Notes under the pieces: model-generated
What the model was told of the DNA's origin: nothing
The model's database searches: none
The model's input: only the letters and a program-made list of their open reading frames with translations
Position numbers and translations under genes: made by a program
Shown: in pieces, positions 9,176 to 18,296 of the stretch
Layout: the number at the start of each line of letters is the position of its first letter
How positions within the stretch are numbered: position 1 is the stretch's first letter
DNA from: Burkholderiales bacterium
GTDB lineage: Bacteria; Pseudomonadota; Gammaproteobacteria; Burkholderiales; Burkholderiaceae_C
NCBI GenBank assembly: GCA_947453625.1
Contig: CANGHK010000015.1
Span: forward strand, 1-64,000
DNA length: 64,000 nucleotides
Direction: 5' to 3'

Positions 9176-9388
9176 TTGTCTAATGCCGATCGTGGGTGCA
9201 GCGGCCAGAGTGTTACAGTACCTGCGGTGTAGTTAAAACGTCCCTTTCGTGCCCCTTGCTGATCGACACCGTTGTCGATCCTGAAATGCAGCAAGGCGGG
9301 TCGCTAAGTCCGCCAACCGGTTGAGCCGGGCCGCGGAAGGTTGATCAACCCATCGTAGCCTCGGAAACCGGGGTAAAAGGTGACAGCG
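9176..9388 (+). promoter_or_regulatory. Structured 5' leader of sucA (candidate cis-regulatory RNA)
   Basis: The 271-base gap before sucA holds a bulged hairpin: CCTTGCTG (9254-9261) with CAGCAAGG (9289-9296), enclosing ATCGAC/GTCGAT (9262-9267 / 9274-9279). Next come a self-complementary GGTTGATCAACC (9339-9350) and a GC hairpin CCTCGG-aaa-CCGGGG (9359-9373). The last abuts the AAAGG ribosome-binding region before the ATG. A conserved RNA named the sucA motif has been described upstream of sucA in Burkholderiales. This leader is in the right place, but I could not align it to that consensus. Confidence 0.55.
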
Positions 9389-9390
9389 AG

Positions 9391-12249
9391 ATGATGCAGC
9401 AATACAGGTCCAACTCGTACCTGTTCGGGGGCAACGCCCCTTATGTCGAAGAGCTTTACGAAGCCTATCTCGACAATCCCGGCAGCGTGCCCGACACCTG
9501 GCGCACCTATTTCGACAACCTGCAGCACGTGCCGGCCACCGATGGCTCGGAAGCGCGCGACGTGGCCCATGCCCCGGTGGTGGAATCCTTTGCGCAGCGC
9601 GCCAAGGCCAATGCCTTCGCGCTGAAGGCCAGCTCGGCCGACCTGGCCGTGGCGCGCAAGCAGGTGCATGTGCAGTCGCTGATCGCTGCGTACCGATTTC
9701 TCGGCTCCAGATGGGCCGACCTCGATCCGCTCAAGCGCACCGAGCGGCCGAAGATTCCCGAACTCGAGCCGGCGTTCTACGACCTGGCCGAGTCGGACAT
9801 GGACATCACGTTCAGCGCCGCGAACACGTATTTCGGCAAGTCCGAGAACATGACGCTGCGCGAGATCATGCAGGCGCTGCGCGAGACCTATTGCGGCTCG
9901 GTCGGCGCCGAGTACATGCACTGCACCGACCCGACCGAGAAGCGCTGGTGGCAGGAGCGGCTGGAGTCGATCCGCAGCAAGCCCAACTTTTCGATCGACG
10001 GCAAGAAGCACATCCTCGACCGCCTGACCGCGTCCGAGGGGCTAGAGCGCTACCTGCACACCAAGTACGTCGGCCAGAAGCGCTTCTCGCTCGAAGGCAG
10101 CGAGAGCTTCATCGCCTCGATGGACGAGGTGGTGCAGCGCGCCGGCAGCCATGGCGTGCAGGAGATGGTGATCGGCATGGCGCACCGCGGCCGCCTGAAT
10201 GTGCTGGTCAACATCCTGGGCAAGATGCCCAGGGACTTGTTCGCCGAGTTCGACCACACCGCGCCCGAGAACCTGCCCTCGGGCGACGTCAAATACCACC
10301 AGGGTTTCTCCAGCGACATCACCACCCCCGGTGGGCCGCTGCACCTCAGTCTCGCTTTCAATCCTTCCCACCTGGAGATCGTCAACCCGGTGGTCGAGGG
10401 CTCGGTCAAGGCCCGGATGGACCGCCGCGGCGACGTCACCGGCGCCCAGGTGCTGCCGGTGCTGGTCCACGGCGACGCCGCCTTCGCCGGCCAGGGCGTG
10501 GTGATGGAGACGCTGGCGCTGGCCCAGACCCGGGGCTATTACACCGGCGGCACGCTGCACATCGTCATCAACAACCAGATCGGCTTCACCACCAGCGACC
10601 CGCGCGATTCACGCTCGACGCTGTACTGCACCGACGTCGTCAAGATGATCGAGGCGCCGGTGCTGCACGTCAACGGCGACGACCCGGAAGCCGTGGTGCT
10701 GTGCACCCAGTTGGCACTCGACTACCGTCAGCAGTTCAAGAAGGACGTGGTGGTCGACATCATCTGCTTCCGCAAGCTGGGCCACAACGAGCAGGACACG
10801 CCCGCGCTGACCCAGCCGCTGATGTACAAGGTGATCGCCAAGCACCCGGGCACGCGCAAGCTGTACGGCGAGAAGCTGGTGGCGCAGAACGTGTTGCCCG
10901 AGGGCGGGCCGGAGGAGATGGTCAAGCAGCTGCGCGCCGCCTTCGACGAAGGCCGGCACACGATGGACCCGGTGTTGACCAACTTCAAGAGCAAGTATGC
11001 GGTCGACTGGGCGCCCTTCCTCGGCAAGAAGTGGACTGACGCCGCCGACACCGCGTTGCCGCTGGCCGAGATCAAGCGCCTGGCCGAGCGCATCACCACG
11101 GTGCCGGCCAACTTCAAGGCCCACTCGCTGGTCGAGAAGGTGCTGGGCGACCGCGCCGCGATGGGCCGCGGCGAGATCAACGTCGACTGGGGCATGGGCG
11201 AGACCCTGGCCTATGCCTCGCTGGTGGCCAGCGGCTATGCCGTGCGGCTGTCGGGCGAGGACTGCGGTCGCGGCACCTTCGTGCACCGCCACGCCGTGCT
11301 GCACGACCAGAATCGCGAAAAGTGGGACGTCGGCACCTACACCCCGCTGCAGCATGTGGCCGACGGTCAGGCCCCGTTCACGGTGATCGACTCGATCCTT
11401 TCCGAAGAAGCGGTGCTCGGCTTCGAGTACGGCTATGCCAGTGCCGAGCCCAACACGCTGACGATCTGGGAAGGCCAGTTCGGTGACTTCGTCAACGGTG
11501 CGCAGGTGGTGATCGACCAGTTCATCGCCTCGGGCGAGGTCAAGTGGGGCCGCGCCAACGGCATCGTGTTGCTGTTGCCGCACGGCTACGAAGGCCAGGG
11601 TCCGGAGCACAGCTCGGCGCGCCTGGAGCGCTTCATGCAGTTGGCGGCCGACAACAACATGCAGATAGTGCAGCCGACCTCGGCCGCGCAGATCTTCCAT
11701 GTGCTGCGCCGGCAGATGGTGCGCCAGTTCCGCAAGCCGCTGGTGATCATGACGCCCAAGTCGCTGCTGCGCAACAAGGACGCGACCTCGCCGCTGACGG
11801 ATTTCACCAAGGCCGACTTCAAGACGGTGATCCCGGAACAGAACGCCGAGATCGCGGCCGACAAGGTCAAACGCATCATCGCCTGCTCGGGCAAGGTGTA
11901 TTACGACCTGGTCAAGAAGCGCGAGGAGAAGAAGTCCCACGACGTCGCGATCATCCGGGTCGAGCAGCTCTACCCCTTCCCGCACAAGGCTTTTGCTGCC
12001 GAGGTCAAGAAGTACCCCAACCTCAGCGATGTGGTGTGGTGCCAGGACGAGCCGCAGAACCAGGGCGCATGGTTCTTCGTCCAGCACTACATCCACGAGA
12101 ACCTGCAGGAAGGCCAGAAGCTCGGCTATGCCGGCCGTCCGGCCTCGGCCTCGCCGGCCGTGGGTTACGCCCACCTGCACCAGGAGCAGCAGAAGGCGCT
12201 GCTCGACCAGGCCTACGGCAAGCTCAAGGGATTCGTCCTGACGAAGTGA
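9391..12249 (+). CDS. sucA: 2-oxoglutarate dehydrogenase E1 component
   Basis: Thiamine-diphosphate-dependent decarboxylase of the TCA-cycle 2-oxoglutarate dehydrogenase complex, 952 residues (family 930-960). The N-terminal segment (SNSYLFGGNAPYVEELYEAY) contacts the E2 core. Also present are GMAHRGRLNVLVN, the ThDP/metal site GDAAFAGQGVVMETLALAQ with NNQIGFTTSDPRDSRS, and the transketolase-like pyrimidine domain near EDCGRGTFVHRHAVLHDQ. The ATG at 9391 follows an AAAGG sequence. First gene of sucA-sucB-(PspC)-lpdA, behind a structured leader. Confidence 0.98.
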   Translation: MMQQYRSNSYLFGGNAPYVEELYEAYLDNPGSVPDTWRTYFDNLQHVPATDGSEARDVAHAPVVESFAQRAKANAFALKASSADLAVARKQVHVQSLIAAYRFLGSRWADLDPLKRTERPKIPELEPAFYDLAESDMDITFSAANTYFGKSENMTLREIMQALRETYCGSVGAEYMHCTDPTEKRWWQERLESIRSKPNFSIDGKKHILDRLTASEGLERYLHTKYVGQKRFSLEGSESFIASMDEVVQRAGSHGVQEMVIGMAHRGRLNVLVNILGKMPRDLFAEFDHTAPENLPSGDVKYHQGFSSDITTPGGPLHLSLAFNPSHLEIVNPVVEGSVKARMDRRGDVTGAQVLPVLVHGDAAFAGQGVVMETLALAQTRGYYTGGTLHIVINNQIGFTTSDPRDSRSTLYCTDVVKMIEAPVLHVNGDDPEAVVLCTQLALDYRQQFKKDVVVDIICFRKLGHNEQDTPALTQPLMYKVIAKHPGTRKLYGEKLVAQNVLPEGGPEEMVKQLRAAFDEGRHTMDPVLTNFKSKYAVDWAPFLGKKWTDAADTALPLAEIKRLAERITTVPANFKAHSLVEKVLGDRAAMGRGEINVDWGMGETLAYASLVASGYAVRLSGEDCGRGTFVHRHAVLHDQNREKWDVGTYTPLQHVADGQAPFTVIDSILSEEAVLGFEYGYASAEPNTLTIWEGQFGDFVNGAQVVIDQFIASGEVKWGRANGIVLLLPHGYEGQGPEHSSARLERFMQLAADNNMQIVQPTSAAQIFHVLRRQMVRQFRKPLVIMTPKSLLRNKDATSPLTDFTKADFKTVIPEQNAEIAADKVKRIIACSGKVYYDLVKKREEKKSHDVAIIRVEQLYPFPHKAFAAEVKKYPNLSDVVWCQDEPQNQGAWFFVQHYIHENLQEGQKLGYAGRPASASPAVGYAHLHQEQQKALLDQAYGKLKGFVLTK

Positions 12250-12259
12250 TCCGCTGCGT

Positions 12260-12294
12260 GGCGGTGGTGGTGCGCGCGGCGCGCCGCCACCGCC
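12260..12294 (+). other. Strong intercistronic hairpin between sucA and sucB
   Basis: GGCGGTGGTGG (12260-12270) pairs with CCGCCACCGCC (12284-12294), 11 bp with one G-U, and the GC-rich 13-base loop could pair further. No T-run follows, so it is not a classical terminator. It begins 11 bases after the sucA stop and could block 3' exonucleases or set E1:E2 stoichiometry. Function is inference. Confidence 0.55.
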
Positions 12295-12377
12295 CAGGCC
12301 TGCAGGCGGGCAGGCGCCCGTCTGCGCTGGTCCCGCCAAAGTCGCGCGGCAAGTTTGATTGAACACCGAGAAACAAC

Positions 12378-13643
<1,266 letters not shown>

Positions 13644-13697
13644 TCGGGTAGCGGGTTCAAAACCTGACTTCTGCTGCCAAGCTGCAAGGGCGCCGCC

Positions 13698-14021
13698 ATG
13701 TCTCTCGCCGACGAACTGCACAAGCTCGATGATCTGCGCGCCCGCGGCGTGCTTTCTGACCCCGAGTTCCAGCGCGCCAAGCAGCGCCTGCTCGACGGAG
13801 CGTCGCCGCCGGTCTGCAGCGATGTGCCGGCCGTGGCTGCGCTCAACGCCTTCCGCCGCTCGAACACCGACCGCTGGGTGGGTGGTGTCTGCGGCGGCCT
13901 GGCGTGCCTGACCGGCATCGAGAGCTGGGCCTGGCGCCTGATCTTCACCGTGCTGCTGCTGTTCGGTGGCACCGGTGCGCTGTTCTACATCCTGCTGTGG
14001 ATCTTCGTGCCGGCCGAGTGA
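13698..14021 (+). CDS. Small SHOCT-PspC domain membrane protein
   Basis: A 107-residue protein. Residues 3-30 ([19 protein letters not shown]) match the SHOCT short oligomerisation domain. Residues 55-105 form a PspC domain ([20 protein letters not shown]) followed by one strongly hydrophobic helix ending in LWIFVPAE, so it is probably an inner-membrane protein. PspC proteins are linked to envelope stress sensing. It sits between sucB and lpdA on the same strand with 54- and 35-base gaps and is probably co-transcribed with them. No link to the dehydrogenase is known to me. Confidence 0.85.
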   Translation: MSLADELHKLDDLRARGVLSDPEFQRAKQRLLDGASPPVCSDVPAVAALNAFRRSNTDRWVGGVCGGLACLTGIESWAWRLIFTVLLLFGGTGALFYILLWIFVPAE

Positions 14022-14056
14022 GCCTGCTGCGAGATCCTTCAACCCTCCGGAACCCC

Positions 14057-15484
14057 ATGTCCAAGCAATTCGACGTCATCGTCATCGGCGGCGGCCCTGG
14101 CGGCTACATCGCCGCCATCCGCGCCGCGCAACTCGGTTTCAATGTCGCCTGTGTCGACGAGTGGAAGAACGACAAAGGCGGCCCCGCGCCCGGCGGCACC
14201 TGCACCAACGTGGGCTGCATCCCGTCCAAGGCGCTGCTGCAGTCGAGCGAGCATTTCGACCACGCCAGCCACCACTTTGCCGAGCATGGCATTGGGCTGT
14301 CCAACCTCAGCATCGACGTGTCCAAGATGATCGGCCGCAAGAATCAGGTCGTCAAACAGAACAACGACGGCATCCTCTACCTGCTGAAGAAGAACAAGGT
14401 CAGCTTCTTCCACGGCAGGGCGTCGTTTGCCCAGGCGGTCGAGGGCGGCTACGAGATCACGGTCAGCGGCAGCGCCAACGAGTCGCTGAGCGCCAAGCAC
14501 ATCATCGTGGCCACCGGGTCCACCGCCCGCCAGTTGCCTGGCGCGGCTTTCGACGAAGACCGCATCCTGTCCAATGACGGCGCGCTGCGCATGGCCGCGG
14601 TGCCCAAGACCCTGGGCGTGATCGGCTCGGGCGTGATCGGGCTGGAGATGGGTTCGGTCTGGCGCCGGCTGGGTGCCGAGGTGACGATACTCGAGGCGTT
14701 GCCCAATTTCCTGGGCGCCGCCGACGAGGGCGTGGCCAAGGAGGCGCTCAAGGCCTTCATCAAGCAGGGCCTGAAGTTCGAATTCGGCGTCAAGATCACC
14801 GAAGTGCAGACCGGCAATGATGCCGTGACGGTGGCCTTCACCAATGCCCGTGGCGAGGCGGTGACGCTGGACGTGGAGCGGCTGATCGTCTCGATCGGCC
14901 GGGTTGCCAACACCGTCGGGCTGAACGCTGCCGCCGTGGGCTTGCAGGTCGACGAGCGCGGCGCGATCGTCGTCGACGCCGACTGCAAGACCAACCTGCA
15001 GAATGTCTGGGCGGTGGGCGATGTGGTGCGTGGCCCTATGCTGGCGCACAAGGCCGAGGAAGAAGGCGTGGCGGTGGCCGAGCGCATCGCCGGCCAGCAT
15101 GGCCATGTCAACTTCAACACCGTGCCCTGGGTCATCTACACATCGCCCGAGATCGCCTGGGTGGGCCAGACCGAGCAGCAGCTCAAGGCGGAAGGCCGGG
15201 ACTACAAGGCGGGGCAGTTTCCGTTCATGGCCAACGGCCGGGCGCGGGCGCTGGGCGACACCACCGGCTTTGTCAAGTTCCTGGCCGATGCCAAGACCGA
15301 CGAGATCCTGGGCGTGCACATCGTCGGCCCGCAGGCCAGCGAGCTGATCGCCGAGGCGGTGGTGGCGATGGAATTCAAGGCCTCGGCCGAGGACATCGCC
15401 CGCATCTGCCATGCCCACCCGTCCTTGAGTGAAGCCACCAAGGAGGCCGCACTGGCGGTGGACAAGCGCACGCTGAACTTCTGA
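14057..15484 (+). CDS. lpdA: Dihydrolipoamide dehydrogenase (E3)
   Basis: FAD/NAD disulfide oxidoreductase that reoxidises the lipoyl groups of the sucA-sucB complex, 475 residues. FAD Rossmann motif [14 protein letters not shown] is at 7-20. The redox pair is Cys49/Cys54 in [17 protein letters not shown] second nucleotide motif [16 protein letters not shown] binds NAD. The C-terminal HAHPSLSEA carries the catalytic His-Glu pair. I start at ATG 14057 ([12 protein letters not shown]); the frame stays open upstream to 13904 but there overlaps the PspC gene with no homology. Confidence 0.98.
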   Translation: MSKQFDVIVIGGGPGGYIAAIRAAQLGFNVACVDEWKNDKGGPAPGGTCTNVGCIPSKALLQSSEHFDHASHHFAEHGIGLSNLSIDVSKMIGRKNQVVKQNNDGILYLLKKNKVSFFHGRASFAQAVEGGYEITVSGSANESLSAKHIIVATGSTARQLPGAAFDEDRILSNDGALRMAAVPKTLGVIGSGVIGLEMGSVWRRLGAEVTILEALPNFLGAADEGVAKEALKAFIKQGLKFEFGVKITEVQTGNDAVTVAFTNARGEAVTLDVERLIVSIGRVANTVGLNAAAVGLQVDERGAIVVDADCKTNLQNVWAVGDVVRGPMLAHKAEEEGVAVAERIAGQHGHVNFNTVPWVIYTSPEIAWVGQTEQQLKAEGRDYKAGQFPFMANGRARALGDTTGFVKFLADAKTDEILGVHIVGPQASELIAEAVVAMEFKASAEDIARICHAHPSLSEATKEAALAVDKRTLNF

Positions 15485-15497
15485 CCGGCGTCCCGAC

Positions 15498-16595
15498 GTG
15501 GGAGTCCGATCGCTGTACCTGGCCACGCTGGCCGAACGTGGCTACCACACCGACCCTGCGCAACTGCGCGCCGTGGACGCTCTGGAGCGCTGCGAAACCG
15601 AATGGGCGGCCTACAAGTCGCGCCGAGGCAATGCCGTGACCAAGCTGCTGGTGCGCCCGCCCATCCCGCGCGGGGTCTACATGCACGGCGGGGTGGGGCG
15701 TGGCAAGAGCTTTCTGATGGATTGCTTCTTCCAGGCCGTGCCGCTGAAGCGCAAGACGCGGCTTCACTTCCACGAGTTCATGCGCGAGGTGCACCGCGAG
15801 TTGCTGGAGCTCAAGGGCACCGTCAACCCGCTCGACGAACTGGGCAAGCGCATTGCGCGGCGCTTCCGGTTGATCTGTTTCGACGAGTTCCATGTCGCCG
15901 ATGTCACCGACGCGATGATCCTGCACCGGCTGCTCGACGCATTGTTCGCGAACCGGGTTTCGATCGTCACGACCTCGAACTTCCATCCCGACGCCCTGTA
16001 CCCGAACGGCCTGCACCGGGACCGCATCCTGCCGGCGATCGCGTTGTTGAAAGACCGGCTCGAGGTCATCAACGTCGACGCCGGCGTCGACTACCGGCAG
16101 CGCACGCTGGAACAGGCGCAGCTCTACCACCAGCCGCTGGGCACCGACAGCGACCTGGCGCTGGCCGCGATCTTCAACGGCCTGGCCGAGGCGCAGGACG
16201 AAGATCCGTTGCTGCAGATCGAGCACCGCGAACTGCGCGCCAAACGCCGGGCCGGGGGCGTGGTGTGGTTCGATTTCCGCACCCTGTGCGGCGGTCCGCG
16301 CTCGCAGAACGACTACCTGGAAATTGCCCAGCAATTCCACACCGTGCTGCTGTCCAACGTGCCGCAGATGGCGCCACGCCAGGCCAGCGAGGCCCGCCGC
16401 TTCACGCTGCTGGTCGACGTGCTGTACGACCGTCGCGTCAAGCTGATCGTCTCGGCCGCCGTGCCGGCCGAGCAACTCTACACCGAAGGCACGCTGGCGC
16501 ACGAGTTCCCGCGCACGGTCTCCAGGCTGCAGGAGATGCGATCGACCGAGTACCTGGCGCTCGAGCGGCGCGAGGTGGACACCGGCATCACATGA
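15498..16595 (+). CDS. zapE: AFG1/ZapE-family P-loop ATPase (cell division protein)
   Basis: AAA-like ATPase of 365 residues. In E. coli ZapE acts at the divisome on FtsZ; the mitochondrial homologue AFG1 aids respiratory-chain quality control. Walker A MHGGVGRGKS (about 62-71), Walker B RLICFDEFHV with adjacent VADVTDAM, and TSNFHPDALYPNGLHRDR are the family's hallmark blocks. The start is GTG at 15498, 13 bases after lpdA. Its stop overlaps the next ATG (ATGA), suggesting coupling. Position after lpdA is common in Burkholderiales. Confidence 0.93.
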   Translation: MGVRSLYLATLAERGYHTDPAQLRAVDALERCETEWAAYKSRRGNAVTKLLVRPPIPRGVYMHGGVGRGKSFLMDCFFQAVPLKRKTRLHFHEFMREVHRELLELKGTVNPLDELGKRIARRFRLICFDEFHVADVTDAMILHRLLDALFANRVSIVTTSNFHPDALYPNGLHRDRILPAIALLKDRLEVINVDAGVDYRQRTLEQAQLYHQPLGTDSDLALAAIFNGLAEAQDEDPLLQIEHRELRAKRRAGGVVWFDFRTLCGGPRSQNDYLEIAQQFHTVLLSNVPQMAPRQASEARRFTLLVDVLYDRRVKLIVSAAVPAEQLYTEGTLAHEFPRTVSRLQEMRSTEYLALERREVDTGIT

Positions 16596-17197
16596 GCTTG
16601 CCGCAGCGCCGCTGGCGGCTGGCCCGGTGGGCGCGGGGGATGCTGATGGTGTTGCCCTGTTGCAGCGCGGTCCTTGCTGCCGAAACCGGTACCGCCGACG
16701 GCGAACGCGAACGCATCGATGGCGAGCGCAGCAGCGTCGAGGCCCGCTACGTCCAGGCTCGAGCGGCCTGTCAGGGGCGATTCCTGCTGACCCCCTGCCT
16801 GGACGGGGCGCGCAGCGACCGGCGGGTGGCGCTGGACCGGCTGCAACGCCGCCAGCTCGAGATCGACGACATCGTCAGGCGCGAGAGGGTGGCGCAGCGG
16901 CTGCAGGCGTTGCAGGAGCGCAGCCCCGGCCCCGCCCTGCCGTCACTTTTGCGTGCCGGCCCGGCGCTGCCGGACGCCGCGCCAGCGGCGTCGGCGTCAG
17001 CAAGACACCGCGTCGTGTTGCCCGCGCCTGCCGACGCGTCAGTTGCCTTGGCGGCGGCACAGCGCAAGCAGGCCGATTTCCTGCAACGTCAGCGACAGGC
17101 GCAGGCCCACCGCGATGCCGTGCAGCAGCGCAACGCCGACCAGGATGCCCAGCGCCCGCCTGCTGCAAGCCTGCCGGTGCCGCTGCCATCCCGCTAG
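16592..17197 (+). CDS. Unknown secreted, Arg/Gln-rich coiled-coil protein
   Basis: I do not recognise a characterised family. The 201-residue protein has a basic N-terminus and hydrophobic stretch ending ...AVLAAE (about 1-31), a probable signal peptide. Then comes an Arg/Glu/Gln-rich helical segment with two cysteines (AACQGRFLLTPCLDGARSDRR, about 58-76), and heptad-like helices (LDRLQRRQLEIDDIVRRERV). An Ala/Pro-rich linker and a second short helical stretch rich in Gln follow. The two Cys could form a disulfide in the periplasm. Its ATG overlaps the zapE stop, so it is co-translated with zapE. Confidence 0.75.
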   Translation: MSLPQRRWRLARWARGMLMVLPCCSAVLAAETGTADGERERIDGERSSVEARYVQARAACQGRFLLTPCLDGARSDRRVALDRLQRRQLEIDDIVRRERVAQRLQALQERSPGPALPSLLRAGPALPDAAPAASASARHRVVLPAPADASVALAAAQRKQADFLQRQRQAQAHRDAVQQRNADQDAQRPPAASLPVPLPSR

Positions 17198-17231
17198 CGC
17201 AGGCATCGAACCCGGGCCGCGTCCGGCGCGC

Positions 17232-18002
17232 TCAGCCTATCGGGTCGATGTGCACGATCGCCAGCGACACGTTATCGCCATGGCCCAGCGACCGCTGCCG
17301 GGTCCGCGCCACCAGCAACTCGCTGGCCTCGCGCGGCGGCAGGCTGTTGACGATCAAGCCGAGCTCGCGCGGCGTGACGTAGTGCCACAGGCCATCGCTA
17401 CAGACCAGCAGCGTGTCGCCTGGGGCCAGGTCGGTGATCGTGTGGACGGCGGTCGGTGGTTCGGCCTGGGTGCCCAGGCAGCCCGTCAGCAGATTGCCTT
17501 GTGGATGGCCGTCGGCCTCGTCCTCGCCGATCTTGCCCTCGTCGATCAGGCGCTGAACATAGGAGTGGTCGGTGCTGCGCCTGACCAGTTCGGCGCCTCG
17601 GAAGTGATAGACCCGCGAGTCGCCCGCGTGGGCGACAACACAGCCCAGCCCCGGGCCCAGCAGAAACGCGGCCACCGTGCTGTGCGGCTCCTCCTCGGCG
17701 GTGATCGCGGTCAGCTTGATCATCAGGTGGGCTTCGGTCGCCAATTGGCGCAGCGTGTCGGCCGCGTCGTCCTTGCTCGGCACATAGCGGTCGAACAGTT
17801 GGCGCGCCGTCAGCAACACCTGGTCGGCAGCCTTGCGGCCACCGCTCTTGCCGCCCATGCCGTCGGCAAGCACGGCCAGCAGGCAGTCCTTGTGGCGCAA
17901 GTGCCTCAGGATCTCGACCTGGTCCTGTTGGTAGGGCCGGTCGCCCTTGTGCAAGGCGGTCGCGGCCAGGATCCGGTAGGCCAGAGGAGGCATCGCGCTC
18001 AT
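17232..18002 (-). CDS. PP2C-family serine/threonine protein phosphatase
   Basis: Metal-dependent (Mn/Mg) protein phosphatase of 256 residues, a lone catalytic domain of the Stp1/PrpC type. Metal-binding aspartates are visible in ADGMGGKSGGRKAAD (Asp47), VVAHAGDSRVYHFRGAEL and DTLLVCSDGLWHYVT, plus the N-terminal GDRPYQQDQ. No membrane segment. It normally reverses Ser/Thr kinase phosphorylation, but no kinase or type VI secretion gene is nearby. It is convergent with the zapE operon (34 bases after it) and divergent from the DUF465 gene. Confidence 0.93.
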   Translation of the reverse strand: MSAMPPLAYRILAATALHKGDRPYQQDQVEILRHLRHKDCLLAVLADGMGGKSGGRKAADQVLLTARQLFDRYVPSKDDAADTLRQLATEAHLMIKLTAITAEEEPHSTVAAFLLGPGLGCVVAHAGDSRVYHFRGAELVRRSTDHSYVQRLIDEGKIGEDEADGHPQGNLLTGCLGTQAEPPTAVHTITDLAPGDTLLVCSDGLWHYVTPRELGLIVNSLPPREASELLVARTRQRSLGHGDNVSLAIVHIDPIG

Positions 18003-18030
18003 GGCGCGAGACTATAAACTCAAGCCTCCC

Positions 18031-18253
18031 ATGAACCCAGACGCCGCAAGCGACTTCAATTTCCATTTGCCGCAGCGCCAGCTGATCGAATGGAGCATGG
18101 CCGATGCCGACCTCGACAGCCAGATCGACCGCGTCGATGAACTGACCCCGATCGATGAGTTGGCTTTGCGCCGGTTCAAGAAGCGCAGCCTGCGCCTTCG
18201 GCGCCCAGATTCTGCAGCCTTTGGTTGTACCCGACCCGCGGGTTTGCGCGTGA
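18031..18253 (+). pseudogene. DUF465 (YdcH-like) small protein with apparent +1 frameshift
   Basis: The first 56 or so codons from ATG 18031 give a helical-hairpin protein with DADLDSQIDR and PIDELALRRFKKRSLRLR, the pattern of Burkholderiales DUF465 proteins. The family continues with a short DQI...L.PDPRA end. That ending (AQILQPLVVPDPRVCA, then stop at 18251-18253) exists here one base out of frame from 18203. As read, the unshifted frame runs on with unrelated residues to 18312 and overlaps the helicase start. A single extra base near 18199-18202 explains it. Real mutation or sequence error cannot be told apart here. Confidence 0.6.
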
Positions 18254-18296
18254 CAGCGCTTCGGCTTGACCTGCCGGCCAGAGCCGCGCTGATCCG

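Noticed and set aside
17232-18002. PP2C phosphatase as part of a type VI secretion or kinase-phosphatase module
   Set aside because: No kinase, forkhead protein or secretion gene lies within the window. It is a lone phosphatase between zapE and dinG.
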